The position numbers were made by a program, and so were the translations under genes. From Halobacillus kuroshimensis DSM 18393 (GTDB taxonomy: Bacteria; Bacillota; Bacilli; Bacillales; Halobacillaceae), in contig NZ_AUDY01000012.1 of the NCBI RefSeq assembly GCF_000425705.1, positions 124,001-188,000 of the forward strand: a stretch of DNA of 64,000 nucleotides, read 5' to 3'. Positions 43,546 through 52,729 of this stretch are shown here, piece after piece (the first letter of the stretch is position 1; each line of letters opens with the position of its first letter). Under the pieces are notes generated by a model. That model did no database searches. It saw only the letters and a program-made list of their open reading frames with translations, and was not told where the DNA came from.

Positions 43546-44181
43546 GTGAATTTGCAAGTGAAAGAAGTATCTATTTTCGATCATACGGGAAACCGAATTG
43601 TAACCGACGACCGCGAGATTTCTGTGATTGCGAAGATGGAGGATCCGAAAATCGTCATTCTGGGAAATGTGGTCAGTGATGAAGAATGCGAGAACCTCAT
43701 CCAGCTGTCGAAGGACCGGATGGATCGTTCCAAAATCGGCTCCAGCCGTGATGTGAGCGAGATCCGGACGAGCAGCAGCACATTTATTCCGGAAGACGAT
43801 GTGAAGGCACGAGTCGAGAAGCGGATTGCGCAGATCATGAATGTACCCGTCGAACATGGAGAAGGACTTCACATGTTGAACTATAAACCGGGCCAGGAAT
43901 ATAAGGCCCACTATGATTATTTCCGTGCCAGCTCAAGAGCGGCGGCCAACCCGCGCATTTCAACGCTCGTGATTTACTTGAACGATGTTGAGGAAGGCGG
44001 AGAGACGTATTTTCCGCATATGAATCTATCGGTATCCCCGCAAAAAGGGATGGCGGTCTACTTTGAATATTTCTACAATGATATGGAGCTCAATGAACGG
44101 ACGCTTCACGGTGGATCGCCGGTGATTGAAGGAGAAAAGTGGGCGGCAACGATGTGGGTGAGACGTAAGCAGTATAAATAA
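43546..44181 (+). CDS. 2-oxoglutarate/Fe(II) dioxygenase, prolyl-4-hydroxylase-like
   Basis: A 211-residue protein very like the Bacillus anthracis-type prolyl 4-hydroxylase. Iron ligands are His122 and Asp124 (AHYDYF) and His188 (RTLHGGSPV), and Lys198 binds 2-oxoglutarate. It hydroxylates peptidyl or free proline with O2 and 2-oxoglutarate; the bacterial targets are little known. It starts at GTG 43546 and ends with its own terminator. Confidence 0.85.
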   Translation: MNLQVKEVSIFDHTGNRIVTDDREISVIAKMEDPKIVILGNVVSDEECENLIQLSKDRMDRSKIGSSRDVSEIRTSSSTFIPEDDVKARVEKRIAQIMNVPVEHGEGLHMLNYKPGQEYKAHYDYFRASSRAAANPRISTLVIYLNDVEEGGETYFPHMNLSVSPQKGMAVYFEYFYNDMELNERTLHGGSPVIEGEKWAATMWVRRKQYK

Positions 44182-44186
44182 ACCAG

Positions 44187-44217
44187 ACACCTTCCTAATA
44201 CAGGAGGGTGTTTTTTT
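44187..44217 (+). terminator. Terminator of the dioxygenase gene
   Basis: ACACCTTCCT/AGGAGGGTGT (one wobble) with a five-base loop and seven T. Confidence 0.88.
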
Positions 44218-44325
44218 AACCTTTTTGTTCATTATAATGCTTTGACGAGTCTGAATTTTCGGAGTATGATATAGAAAAATAGGCGGAAAGCACCACGAAA
44301 GGCATAGAAAAAGAGGAGCAGGGTG

Positions 44326-45435
44326 ATGGACTATTTTGTACAGTTCCAGTTGAACGTATTTGCGCTTCTTTGTCTGGCTGTCCTGTATGTCATAATGAGA
44401 ACGAAATCCAAGGTGGAAAGTTTCGGAAAACGCCTGCTCCGGATGATTATGGCCGCGACTGCCGCGGCTGTCATCCTTGAACCGCTGACGTGGATCTTCG
44501 ACCGGAAGCTTTTTTTCGGAGCGTATCTGCTGGAGTACTGGACGAACTTCGGCTTGTTTCTCATCGGCCCTGTCCTCGGTGGTCTGATGCTTTCGTATGT
44601 CGATTATCATCTCTTCAAAGCCCCTTCGCGTGTGTATAAGAAGCTGTTTTATCAGCACATGACCATCTTCACGTTCGTTGTTCTCCTGATCAATGTATTT
44701 TACCCTGTTTACTTTGATGTGGACCCTGTCGTCAACGGTTTCAGCAGCGGACCGCTCAAAGAATTTCACTACCTCATCCTTGCGGGCATTTACATCTCCA
44801 TGTTCCGGTTATTGATTAAAAACAAACCAAGAGTCAGCCGCTCGACGTACTGGATTTTCACGGTTTTCTTCGCGCTGCCGATTGCCGGCATGGTTGTCCA
44901 GCTGTTCGATTCCAAGCTGTACTTTTCGTGGACCTCGATTGTACTTGGAATTCTCGTCGCCTATACGTTTTTGGAATCGACGACGTCAGAACAGGATTTC
45001 CTCACCAAACTGTACAACCGGCAGAGCTATGAAATCTACCTCAATCATATGATCGAAATCCGCCGGCCTTTCGGGATCATTCTCATCGATCTCGACCATT
45101 TTAAGGAAATCAATGACCATTTCGGCCACCAGCAGGGCGACCAGGTGCTCCTCGAGTTTGCGAGGGTGCTGGAGAAAACGTTCAAAAACCATGGGCTGCC
45201 GGCACGAATCGGAGGCGATGAGTTCGTGATCGTGCTTCATGATGAGGGGCGTCCGGTCAGGGATTACGTGAAGGAGATGTCTGCCCGGCTGAAGACGTAC
45301 GAGGATCCGTTCATCCGAAACCTTCAGTTCAGCTATGGATGGTCCTGTTATGAAGAGGGCATGTCGATGGAAGAACTGTATACGTCAGCCGATCAGAAGA
45401 TGTATAAGGATAAGCGGGAAGGGCGCCTCATGTGA
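44326..45435 (+). CDS. Membrane-bound diguanylate cyclase
   Basis: A 369-residue protein with six or more N-terminal membrane helices (to about residue 205) and a GGDEF domain. The active site GGDEF lies at about 296-300, with LIDLDHFKEINDHFGHQQGD before it. It makes cyclic di-GMP from two GTP. The RXXD inhibitory site normally five residues before GGDEF is absent, so product inhibition is probably weak. ATG 44326 follows GAGGAG. Confidence 0.9.
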   Translation: MDYFVQFQLNVFALLCLAVLYVIMRTKSKVESFGKRLLRMIMAATAAAVILEPLTWIFDRKLFFGAYLLEYWTNFGLFLIGPVLGGLMLSYVDYHLFKAPSRVYKKLFYQHMTIFTFVVLLINVFYPVYFDVDPVVNGFSSGPLKEFHYLILAGIYISMFRLLIKNKPRVSRSTYWIFTVFFALPIAGMVVQLFDSKLYFSWTSIVLGILVAYTFLESTTSEQDFLTKLYNRQSYEIYLNHMIEIRRPFGIILIDLDHFKEINDHFGHQQGDQVLLEFARVLEKTFKNHGLPARIGGDEFVIVLHDEGRPVRDYVKEMSARLKTYEDPFIRNLQFSYGWSCYEEGMSMEELYTSADQKMYKDKREGRLM

Positions 45436-45451
45436 GCCCTCCTGCTTTTTT
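45420..45451 (+). terminator. Terminator of the diguanylate cyclase gene
   Basis: GGGC and GCCC arms around the stop-codon region, followed by a long T-run (CTTTTTTTTA). The stem overlaps the last codons. Confidence 0.55.
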
Positions 45452-45484
45452 TATATTGCATAATCCAGAGCAGTTGGTGTAACA

Positions 45485-45500
45485 TTGATAATCATTATCA
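45485..45500 (+). promoter_or_regulatory. Fur box
   Basis: TGATAATCATTATCA (45486-45500) is a near-perfect match to the Bacillus Fur core TGATAATNATTATCA, 23 bases before the siderophore-binding protein's ATG. Confidence 0.9.
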
Positions 45501-45522
45501 GTTTACATAAGGAGGAAGTTAT

Positions 45523-46461
45523 ATGAAATCGTGGTTGAAGTGGTTTGGGATCGTTCTCATCCTTGTCGTGGCAGCTGCCTGCTCCCAGCAGGATGAAGAA
45601 TCTGCTGCATCAGAAGAAACAGAAGGAATCGAGGTTCAGCATGAGCTTGGTACGACGACTGTACCTGAAAACGCTGAAGATGTCGTCACTCTGGAGCTTG
45701 GAGTGACAGAAACGGTCGCTGCACTGGGGATAAAACCTGTCGGGGTTGCGGATGATGACCGCCCGGAACGGATTGCCGCATCAACGATGGAAGTCATTGA
45801 AGGCTACAAATCTGTAGGCGCGCGCTCTGAGCCCAGCTTGGAACTGATCCGTACGCTTCAGCCGGATGTGATTATTGCGGATGTGGACCGCCATGAGGCC
45901 ATTTACGAAGAACTGAGCGCGATTGCACCAACCGTGGCCGTCGTGAACGATACAGCCGATTATCAGGATGTGTTAACGGCTACAGAAACGATTGGGAAAG
46001 CGCTGGATCGTGAAGATGAAACGGAAGTGCTTCTCGATGAGCACCAGACGATGCTCAATGATTTGCAGGAAATCCTCGAGGGTGTGGAAGGAACTGTCCT
46101 GCAGGCGCAGTATACGGAAAGCAATATCTTCGGAGCTCCGACATCCTCCTTCTTTATGCCGAGCTTCATGGAGGAAGCCGGACTGAATTATGCGCTCCAG
46201 AACGAAGAGGAGACTTCTGAGGATCTGACTATTGAACAGCTTTTGAAAATAGATCCGGACACGCTTCTTTTGACGAAGAACGAAGATGATCCTTCCGTGA
46301 AGGAACAACTGAAGGATGATAAGCTGTGGAACCAGCTGACAGCCGTGAAGGAAGACCGTGTCTTTGAGCTGGACCACAATGATTGGTCCCGCCGCCGCAG
46401 TATTCCAGCAGTCAACGAGCAGATGGACCAACTGAAGGAAATAATTGCGTCCCAGAAGTGA
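45523..46461 (+). CDS. Iron-siderophore ABC importer binding lipoprotein (YfiY-like)
   Basis: A 312-residue class III binding protein. The lipobox is VAAAC (cysteine near residue 22), then a two-lobe FecB/FhuD fold with VVTLELGVTETVAALG, SLELIRTLQPDVIIAD and PSFMEEAGL. It captures ferric siderophores, probably hydroxamate/carboxylate types by similarity to YfiY. AAGGAGG precedes the ATG and a Fur box controls it. No ATPase gene is in the operon, so one encoded elsewhere must energise it. Confidence 0.88.
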   Translation: MKSWLKWFGIVLILVVAAACSQQDEESAASEETEGIEVQHELGTTTVPENAEDVVTLELGVTETVAALGIKPVGVADDDRPERIAASTMEVIEGYKSVGARSEPSLELIRTLQPDVIIADVDRHEAIYEELSAIAPTVAVVNDTADYQDVLTATETIGKALDREDETEVLLDEHQTMLNDLQEILEGVEGTVLQAQYTESNIFGAPTSSFFMPSFMEEAGLNYALQNEEETSEDLTIEQLLKIDPDTLLLTKNEDDPSVKEQLKDDKLWNQLTAVKEDRVFELDHNDWSRRRSIPAVNEQMDQLKEIIASQK

Positions 46462-46494
46462 CCGCATTGAAATTTTTAAACCGTAGGTGAGTAT

Positions 46495-47484
46495 ATGCGT
46501 GCCCGGAAACTCATGCTTGTATATGGAACATCTTTTTTACTATTGCTGGCGGGGGCCTGGTTTTCCTTGAAGATCGGCGCCTTCTCCTTTAAAACCGAAG
46601 AGCTTGTTCGCTTCCTGCAGGAAGGTGGCTCAACGAATGAAGCACTCGTCTTATACGATGTGCGTCTTCCGCGACTGATCACCGCTGTTCTTGTAGGAGC
46701 CAACATGGCCGTCGCCGGGGCGCTTGTCCAGAGTCTCACTCAGAACCCGCTGGCCTCTCCGAGTGTCCTCGGTATTAATGCCGGTGCATCGTTTTTCGTG
46801 GTCGCCGGCATCCTTTTCATGCCGTCTCTGACAGGACTATCTCTTGTCGGTGCCGGCTTTTTAGGTGGAGCGCTCGCTGCCGGTGTCATTTTCCTGATGA
46901 GTGCTATTCTTCAGGGCGGGCGGATGCTTGTGAAAATAGCCCTCGTCGGTGTCGTCATCCAGTCGCTGTTCGCCTCCGGGACACAGTCGTTGATGCTGTT
47001 CAATGAAGAGTCGATCCACCAGATACTCGTCTGGCTCACAGGGACCGTCGCGGGTTCCACTTGGGAGGATGTGAGGATTCTTCTTCCGTTGACGCTCCTT
47101 GGTCTGATTACGGCAGTCATCATGTCAAAAGCCTTGTCCGTGATGTCACTGGGAGAGGATGTCGCCCGCGGTCTTGGACAGCAGGTACGCCTTCAGAAAA
47201 CTGCTGTTACCCTCCTCGTCGTCGTGCTGGCAGGAGCGTCCGTAGCTTTTACAGGACCGATCGGATTTGTCGGGCTGATCGTTCCGCACATCGTCCGTTA
47301 CCTTGTCGGGCCCCGGCATGCGCTGGTTCTTCCGGCAAGTGCCCTGATCGGAGCAGCTCTTCTCGTCCTGGCCGATGTAGGGTCGCGGTTTATTTCCTTC
47401 CCGTCTGAAACACCGGTCGGAATCGTTACAGCCTTGATTGGTGCTCCTTATTTTATTTATCTCGCCCGAAAGACTCAACGTTAG
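46495..47484 (+). CDS. Iron-siderophore ABC permease (YfiZ-like)
   Basis: A 329-residue FecCD/BtuC-type permease with about nine helices. It has the family's RLPRLITAVLVGANMAVAGA, NPLASPSVLGINAGA and GLIVPHIVRYLVGP segments. It pairs with the next gene product as a heterodimeric channel. Confidence 0.9.
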   Translation: MRARKLMLVYGTSFLLLLAGAWFSLKIGAFSFKTEELVRFLQEGGSTNEALVLYDVRLPRLITAVLVGANMAVAGALVQSLTQNPLASPSVLGINAGASFFVVAGILFMPSLTGLSLVGAGFLGGALAAGVIFLMSAILQGGRMLVKIALVGVVIQSLFASGTQSLMLFNEESIHQILVWLTGTVAGSTWEDVRILLPLTLLGLITAVIMSKALSVMSLGEDVARGLGQQVRLQKTAVTLLVVVLAGASVAFTGPIGFVGLIVPHIVRYLVGPRHALVLPASALIGAALLVLADVGSRFISFPSETPVGIVTALIGAPYFIYLARKTQR

Positions 47485-47499
47485 AAAGGAAACCCATGT

Positions 47500-48501
47500 A
47501 TGCTGAGACGTCATCCATCTTTTATTCTTACCGTTACGACTACAGCTGTCTTGATCCTCGCCATCATCAACGTCGGAATCGGTGATGTTTTTATCCCGCC
47601 TTTGGAAATCGTGCAGATGCTGATTGGACAGGGAGACGCAGATCTTCGATATATCGTGTTCAACTATCGGGCACCGCGGATCGTTCTTGCTGTGCTGGTG
47701 GGTGGGTCTCTGGCTGTAGCCGGTGTGATCATGCAGACGATATTGAATAACTCACTGGCGGCCCCCGATACGCTCGGAGTTTCCGGAGGAGCGGCGGTGA
47801 CAGCACTTGTTACAGCGAGCCTTCTTCCGTCTATGTCGATCACGTCTGTGAGTTTAGCGGCCTTCATCGGGGGAGCAGCTGCCGCATTTATCGTCTATGC
47901 CTTGGCTTATAAAGACGGAGCCAATCCAGTCCGGCTCGCCCTTGTCGGCGTCTCGGTCAGCGCCCTCTGCAGCTCCGGCGTCGAGCTTAGTCTATTGAAG
48001 CTCGACGCCAACGCCCAGACGTCCCTGCTCTGGCTTAACGGAAGCCTGTTCGGTCGCACATGGGATCAAGTGCTGACGCTTGCACCAATCACATTCGGCA
48101 TCGTTATAGTCCTGCTGTTGTTTACAAAAACGCTGGACTCCTTGAAGCTCGGCGGACAAATCGCGATGGGCCTTGGCGTGTCCGTGGAAAAAATGAAGAT
48201 GCTCCTGCTCGGATTGAGCACCCTGCTGACGGGTGTCAGCGTGTCAGCTGTTGGGATGATCGGCTTCGTCGGTCTCATCAGCCCCCATATTACGAGGCAG
48301 CTTGTCGGCCTGCAGCACCGCTATGTTCTGCCTGGAGCGGCCCTCGTCGGAAGTTTTCTTCTCCTGTTGGCGGATACGATCGGCCGCAGTGTGCTGCAGC
48401 CGCTGGAAATCCCAGCCGGCATCGTCATTTCCCTGATTGGAGCCCCATACTTTTTGTTTCTGCTTTATCAGGAATCTAGACAAGGGAAAAGAGGAGCCTG
48501 A
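47500..48501 (+). CDS. Iron-siderophore ABC permease (YfhA-like)
   Basis: A 333-residue FecCD permease with RAPRIVLAVLVGGSLAVAGV, NNSLAAPDTLGVSGGA and GLISPHITRQLVG. It starts 16 bases after the first permease behind GAAAGGA and is the last gene of the Fur-controlled operon. Confidence 0.9.
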   Translation: MLRRHPSFILTVTTTAVLILAIINVGIGDVFIPPLEIVQMLIGQGDADLRYIVFNYRAPRIVLAVLVGGSLAVAGVIMQTILNNSLAAPDTLGVSGGAAVTALVTASLLPSMSITSVSLAAFIGGAAAAFIVYALAYKDGANPVRLALVGVSVSALCSSGVELSLLKLDANAQTSLLWLNGSLFGRTWDQVLTLAPITFGIVIVLLLFTKTLDSLKLGGQIAMGLGVSVEKMKMLLLGLSTLLTGVSVSAVGMIGFVGLISPHITRQLVGLQHRYVLPGAALVGSFLLLLADTIGRSVLQPLEIPAGIVISLIGAPYFLFLLYQESRQGKRGA

Positions 48502-48529
48502 AGGACTGGTCATACACAGTCCTTTTTTC
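48501..48529 (+). terminator. Terminator of the siderophore operon
   Basis: AAGGACTG/CAGTCCTT with an eight-base loop and six T. Confidence 0.9.
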
Positions 48530-48638
48530 TTGGGTTTTAATTCCTATTTTTCCAAATCCGCTGCCTTCTCGTTTGTGAAATTCATCCAAGAGGCGTAATG
48601 TGTCTCGATGATAGAATGTTCAGAAAGGGTGGATAGCG

Positions 48639-49508
48639 ATGTGGAAAGAAGATTACGTCACCATCAATGACGTGGACCTGCACTATGTTACAGCCGGAGA
48701 GGGGGAGCTCATGCTGTTTCTGCACGGCTTTCCTTACTTCTGGTACAACTGGCACCATCAGATCGAAGAATTCTCCAAGGATTATAAAGTGGTAGCTGTC
48801 GATATGCGTGGCTACAACCTGTCGGACAAACCGGAGGATATGGCTTCCTATGACATGTCGATCCTCGTGGATGATGTGAAAAAGCTGATTGAAGCGTTTG
48901 GGGAAAAGGAATGCATTCTCGTCGGCCATGACTGGGGCGGAGCGGTCGCATGGACACTTGCCTACACAAGTCCGGGATACATCAGCAGACTGATCATGTT
49001 TGATGCGCCGCACCCGTACACATTCCGCCGTGAGCTGGCTGAAAACCCGGCGCAGCGAGAGGCCTCAAGCTATATGGGTTATTTCCAGCGCCCGGATTCC
49101 CACGAGCGTCTGTTAGCCAACGATGGAGAGAAACTGCGCAAGATGCTGTTTGATCCACTCGTGGCAAAAGGGGCGATGACCGAGGCGGAGGTCGAGAAGT
49201 ACATAGAGGCTTGGAAGCAGCCCGGCGCTATGAAGGCGATGCTTCATTATTACCGCGCCATCTCGTTCTATCCGTTTGAAGATCATGTGAAGCAGCCGGT
49301 ACAGCTGCCTTATGAACAGTTTGATCAACCGGTGCTCCAGTTCTGGGGTGATGCAGACGCCGCTTTTGAAAACAGCAACCTCGACGGGATGGAAAACTAC
49401 CTGTCTGATCTCACCATCCACCGCTTCCCAGGTGTCGGCCATGCGCCGCATCTTGAAAAACCGGAGGAAGTGAACCGGTTGATGCGTGAATTTTTAGCGG
49501 AGAAATAA
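48639..49508 (+). CDS. Alpha/beta hydrolase, epoxide hydrolase/haloalkane dehalogenase type
   Basis: A 289-residue hydrolase with oxyanion motif HGFPYFW (29-35) and nucleophile Asp98 in VGHDWGGA. The catalytic His is in VGHAPH and a cap domain lies at about 130-210. An aspartate nucleophile points to epoxide hydrolase or dehalogenase chemistry. The aromatic HGFP environment favours epoxide hydrolase. AAAGGGTGG lies before the ATG; it is a single-gene unit. Confidence 0.82.
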   Translation: MWKEDYVTINDVDLHYVTAGEGELMLFLHGFPYFWYNWHHQIEEFSKDYKVVAVDMRGYNLSDKPEDMASYDMSILVDDVKKLIEAFGEKECILVGHDWGGAVAWTLAYTSPGYISRLIMFDAPHPYTFRRELAENPAQREASSYMGYFQRPDSHERLLANDGEKLRKMLFDPLVAKGAMTEAEVEKYIEAWKQPGAMKAMLHYYRAISFYPFEDHVKQPVQLPYEQFDQPVLQFWGDADAAFENSNLDGMENYLSDLTIHRFPGVGHAPHLEKPEEVNRLMREFLAEK

Positions 49509-49512
49509 CAGA

Positions 49513-49542
49513 AAGGCCGTTCCTGCATGGGACGGCCTTTTG
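49513..49542 (+). terminator. Terminator of the hydrolase gene
   Basis: AAAGGCCGT/ACGGCCTTT around an 11-base loop, then TT. Confidence 0.75.
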
Positions 49543-49578
49543 GCTTTAGAGGTTTCTCTACAAGCTTTTTTCTTTCTT

Positions 49579-49710
49579 GCCGCCAGGAGCGTTCGGTGGT
49601 GATGCCTGCGGGAACAGCACGGGCCGAAGATCCACTTGGGCAGGCGGCCTTCCTGATCAAGTTAGCTGAGGGAGTGCCCGCGGCAAGCATCCACCGATAA
49701 GCGGAACGTG
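49579..49710. repeat. Bacillaceae-type interspersed intergenic repeat
   Basis: A GC-rich, non-coding block with the phrases GCGGGAACAGCACGGGCC, AGTTAGCTGAGG and GTGCCCGCGGCAAGCATCC. From memory, close variants of these phrases recur between genes in many Bacillus and halophilic Bacillaceae genomes. CGGG-rich ends can pair with each other, so a folded RNA is likely. It lies in the 49509-49825 gap between convergent genes; nothing else but two terminators is seen there. Confidence 0.6.
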
Positions 49711-49769
49711 ACCCTCCACACGACAAATGGCCAACTCTAACTGGTTAACACAGGCTTTTTCTACAGCCA

Positions 49770-49798
49770 AAGGAGCTGCCCACGATAGACAGCTCCTT
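49770..49798 (-). terminator. Terminator of the small membrane protein
   Basis: AAGGAGCTG/CAGCTCCTT with an 11-base loop; on the minus strand TTTGG follows. Confidence 0.65.
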
Positions 49799-49825
49799 AC
49801 ACTTATACACCACTATGCTGTGTAA

Positions 49826-50059
49826 CTATCGATTTTCTTTGATGATCTGGTAGATGCCTAATGCGATCAACACCATTGCAATTCCAATTTCTACTTTGAA
49901 AATCAAGGAGAATCCAGGGAAAACTTCTGCTTCCAGCGGGCCTGCAGATCCTGCTATGTCTAATCTTTGTAACATGATCCATTGGGTATACATCATCACC
50001 AAGGTGTAATGAGCAAAAGCACCTATCAAAAGAAATAAGCCATACTTTATAAAAACCAC
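49826..50059 (-). CDS. 77-residue two-helix membrane protein
   Basis: GTG 50059 lies eight bases after AGGAGTGG; TTG 50065 is a less well-spaced alternative. Two helices (about 2-24 and 50-70) flank an acidic, glycine-rich loop. No family is recognised. Confidence 0.6.
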   Translation of the reverse strand: MVFIKYGLFLLIGAFAHYTLVMMYTQWIMLQRLDIAGSAGPLEAEVFPGFSLIFKVEIGIAMVLIALGIYQIIKENR

Positions 50060-50190
50060 GTTCAAACCACTCCTCTGCTAAATGATCCCCCCTGCTCATT
50101 ATTTATGGTTGATCCCGCACATTCAACCTTACGTTTCAATCGATTAAAATCCAGCTCTTTCCATAACGGTTTTGCTTCGATCAATGGATT

Positions 50191-50391
50191 TCAATTTCGC
50201 CCGTTCACAGTCCATTTTATCGTCAACGATGAAAATAGATAGGCGGCCATAATCAGTATAGGAACCACCAGAAGGGCAATCAGGTTCGTTTTCCAAGTTA
50301 AAGGCACCACTCGTTCCCAGATCTCCCCTGTGATTTTCCATAAAACAGAGAAGTAGAAGAAAAAAACAATGATAGAAGCGATTGTCTTCAT
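50191..50391 (-). CDS. 66-residue two-helix membrane protein
   Basis: The ATG lies behind GGAGG and the protein has helices at about 3-20 and 34-55 with a tryptophan-bearing connector. It is 131 bases upstream of the other small membrane-protein gene on the same strand. No family is recognised. Confidence 0.6.
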   Translation of the reverse strand: MKTIASIIVFFFYFSVLWKITGEIWERVVPLTWKTNLIALLVVPILIMAAYLFSSLTIKWTVNGRN

Positions 50392-50502
50392 GGGAGCTTC
50401 CGCCTCCTTTATGTATCCGTGCTCTCTCTAGTAGAGCATACGTGTGTGGTTTTTTCCAAATAAGGGAAACCGTTAGTAACACGTGTGAGGGAGGGATGGA
50501 GT

Positions 50503-50688
50503 TTGAATAAAACGCAGCAGATCATTTTCGGACTTGCGATAGGAACAGCGCTGTTTATTGGGGTGCTCGCCGGGATGTCTTTCTCGGAAAACATTTTTGT
50601 CGTGATGGGTACCGGACTGGCAGCAGGATTCATCGTCCGGTTCGTTGTCCAGCGTGCGTTTACGGAGATGAATAAAAACAAGTCCTGA
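50503..50688 (+). CDS. 61-residue two-helix membrane protein
   Basis: TTG 50503 lies seven bases after GGGAGGG. Two glycine-rich helices (IIFGLAIGTALFIGVLAG and IFVVMGTGLAAGFIVRF) form a hairpin. No family is recognised. An in-frame GTG at 50485 overlaps the ribosome site and is less likely. Confidence 0.6.
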   Translation: MNKTQQIIFGLAIGTALFIGVLAGMSFSENIFVVMGTGLAAGFIVRFVVQRAFTEMNKNKS

Positions 50689-50776
50689 GGTCTTTCTTCC
50701 ATGGTTGGCCGCCTGTTTTTCCTGAAATAGTGTTATCATGATGAAAGATTCTAACCATGGGAAAGAAGGATGTACG

Positions 50777-51142
50777 TTGAATAGAGTTTTTATTGTCATG
50801 TTGCAGGTTGCCGGTCTTTACGGGATCTATCTTGCCGGGTCATGGATCCAGCAGGCGCTCGGCTTGTTCATTCCGGGCAGTGTGATCGGCATGCTGCTGC
50901 TGTTTGTGCTTCTATCTTTAAAAATAATTCCGGAGTGGCTGCTTCAGCAGGGCGTCGCCTTTATGATCCGCCATCTGCCGTTCTTTTTCATACCAGCGAC
51001 CGTCGGAATTATCAGCTATGCCCACGTCTTTAAAGGGAAAGGGATGCTGCTCATCGTCATAGGCCTCTTCAGTACAGCGCTTGTCATGGCCGTCTCCGGA
51101 CGGGTGACACAGATGCTTGTCAAAAGGAGGGAGGAGGCATGA
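50777..51142 (+). CDS. CidA/LrgA-family holin-like protein
   Basis: From TTG 50777 (behind GAAGGATG) a 121-residue protein with four helices and the CidA/LrgA signature FIPGSVIGMLLLFVLL, then RHLPFFFIPATVGI. Such proteins oligomerise in the membrane and modulate murein hydrolase release or, in newer work, pyruvate and by-product transport. It overlaps the CidB-like gene by four bases. Confidence 0.88.
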   Translation: MNRVFIVMLQVAGLYGIYLAGSWIQQALGLFIPGSVIGMLLLFVLLSLKIIPEWLLQQGVAFMIRHLPFFFIPATVGIISYAHVFKGKGMLLIVIGLFSTALVMAVSGRVTQMLVKRREEA

Positions 51143-51819
51143 GTACCGCTCTTTTGATGATGGTGTTGACGATTGCCATTTACCTGGCGACCCTGTTCGT
51201 CTACCGCAGACACAGGCGGCTGTACACAACACCCGTCATCGTTTCCACTGCTTTGATTGTCATCATTCTATTAGTCTTTCATCTGCCGTATGAAACGTAT
51301 ATGACCGGCGGAAAATGGATTGACCGGCTGCTCGGGCCTGCGGTCGTTGCACTCGCCTACCCGCTTTATCAGTTCCGGGATATTTTGAAAAAGATGTTCG
51401 TTCCGATTATGACAGGAACGGTAATTGGTGCAGTTGTTGGAATCGTTTCCGGACTGCTGCTCAGCAAATGGGCAGGATTCAGTGACCTGATCATCCATTC
51501 GATTGTGCCAAAATCGGTAACGACGCCTGTTGCGATGTCGATTTCAGAATCGACGGGCGGGGTCATGCCGCTCACAGCCGTATTCGTTATGATTGCCGGC
51601 ATTGGCGGCCTTTTGATTCACCCGTTCGTGTTGAAAGTGAGCGGTCTGACCCACCGGATCGGCCGTGGTGTGGGCATGGGCAGCGCCTCCCACGCCATCG
51701 GCACATCCGCTTCGATGGAGCGCGATACGCTGGAAGGATCGATCAGCACGGTGGCGATGGTGCTGAGTGCTGTGATCGTCTCCATCATCGCTCCCGGTCT
51801 TACGCTTCTATTTATGTAA
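51139..51819 (+). CDS. CidB/LrgB-family membrane protein
   Basis: A 226-residue protein with six or seven helices and the LrgB signature PKSVTTPVAMSISESTGG, later GMGSASHAIGTSASME. It starts within the CidA-like gene (ATGA) and acts together with it. Confidence 0.9.
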   Translation: MSTALLMMVLTIAIYLATLFVYRRHRRLYTTPVIVSTALIVIILLVFHLPYETYMTGGKWIDRLLGPAVVALAYPLYQFRDILKKMFVPIMTGTVIGAVVGIVSGLLLSKWAGFSDLIIHSIVPKSVTTPVAMSISESTGGVMPLTAVFVMIAGIGGLLIHPFVLKVSGLTHRIGRGVGMGSASHAIGTSASMERDTLEGSISTVAMVLSAVIVSIIAPGLTLLFM

Positions 51820-51835
51820 CAAAGAACCAGTTATA

Positions 51836-51869
51836 AAAGCCCTCCCATGTTAATGGGAGGGCTTTTTTT
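51836..51869 (+). terminator. Terminator of the cidAB-like operon
   Basis: AAAGCCCTCCCAT/ATGGGAGGGCTTT with a four-base loop and seven T. Confidence 0.93.
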
Positions 51870-51920
51870 ACAGGAAGATGGCTATAAGCTACATAGTGTC
51901 CTGAATCCATCTATAAAGCC

Positions 51921-52682
51921 TTAAACTTCCTCTACTTTTATGGTCATCAAAAAGGGGAGCTGCCCATTTTCAAATTTAACAAAGTCTGCAGCGACGTCTT
52001 GTAAAAAGAACGGACCACACAACTGATGCCCATGGTTATGAAGCATTGACATGGCTTTGACGGCATTTGAAAGAATATTATGATCTTGCGCAGTAAAATA
52101 AACTCCGGCATACGTCCCTTTCTCTTTTCGATCATTTCCTTTCGTACAATGATCCACTTTTTGATATTTCCTCATCTCAATTTCTTCACTTGAGCTTGAT
52201 ACATTCAGGATCATCCCGAAGTGATAACCATCCAATAAAAAGTTCGTCATTGATCCTTCCGTTGATGTGGTTTGATCAAGATAGAGGTACTCTTCATCAT
52301 AGTCCTGCAAAAATACACGATGGTTCCCTGTAGTATCGTAATGTTCTAACTCCATAATTTTTTGATATAGGTGATTTTCTGTTCTTACTAATTCATTGAT
52401 TTTTTCCCTGATCTTACCCTTTTGTTGGTGAAGCGTGGCGATCCCGCTCGAAATATCATGGGCAGAGAGCTGCTTTTTGATCTCTAACAATGTAAATCCT
52501 ACGCTTTGCAGTGCTTTGATTTTACTCAATAGATCGATTTGGTCAGCTGTATAGTATCGGTATCCATTACTTTCTATGACGGCAGGCTTGAGTAAATCAA
52601 TCTGATCGTAATAAAACAGTGTTTTTTTGTTTATCTGGCACAGCTTTGCGATTTCTCCAGTTGATAATCTTTGTTTATTCAT
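51921..52682 (-). CDS. MerR-family multidrug-responsive regulator (BmrR-like)
   Basis: A 253-residue MerR protein. The N-terminal winged HTH (STGEIAKLCQINKKTLFYYD, IDLLKPA, GYRYYTADQIDLLSKIKALQ) is followed by a coiled coil (about 75-110) and a C-terminal drug-binding-like domain of about 130 residues. ATG 52682 follows AAGGAG. It is divergent from an MFS drug exporter, which it likely activates on drug binding. Confidence 0.88.
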   Translation of the reverse strand: MNKQRLSTGEIAKLCQINKKTLFYYDQIDLLKPAVIESNGYRYYTADQIDLLSKIKALQSVGFTLLEIKKQLSAHDISSGIATLHQQKGKIREKINELVRTENHLYQKIMELEHYDTTGNHRVFLQDYDEEYLYLDQTTSTEGSMTNFLLDGYHFGMILNVSSSSEEIEMRKYQKVDHCTKGNDRKEKGTYAGVYFTAQDHNILSNAVKAMSMLHNHGHQLCGPFFLQDVAADFVKFENGQLPFLMTIKVEEV

Positions 52683-52729
52683 TATTTTCTCCTTGAGTGT
52701 GCAGTAGGTGGATACTTTAATTTTATAGG

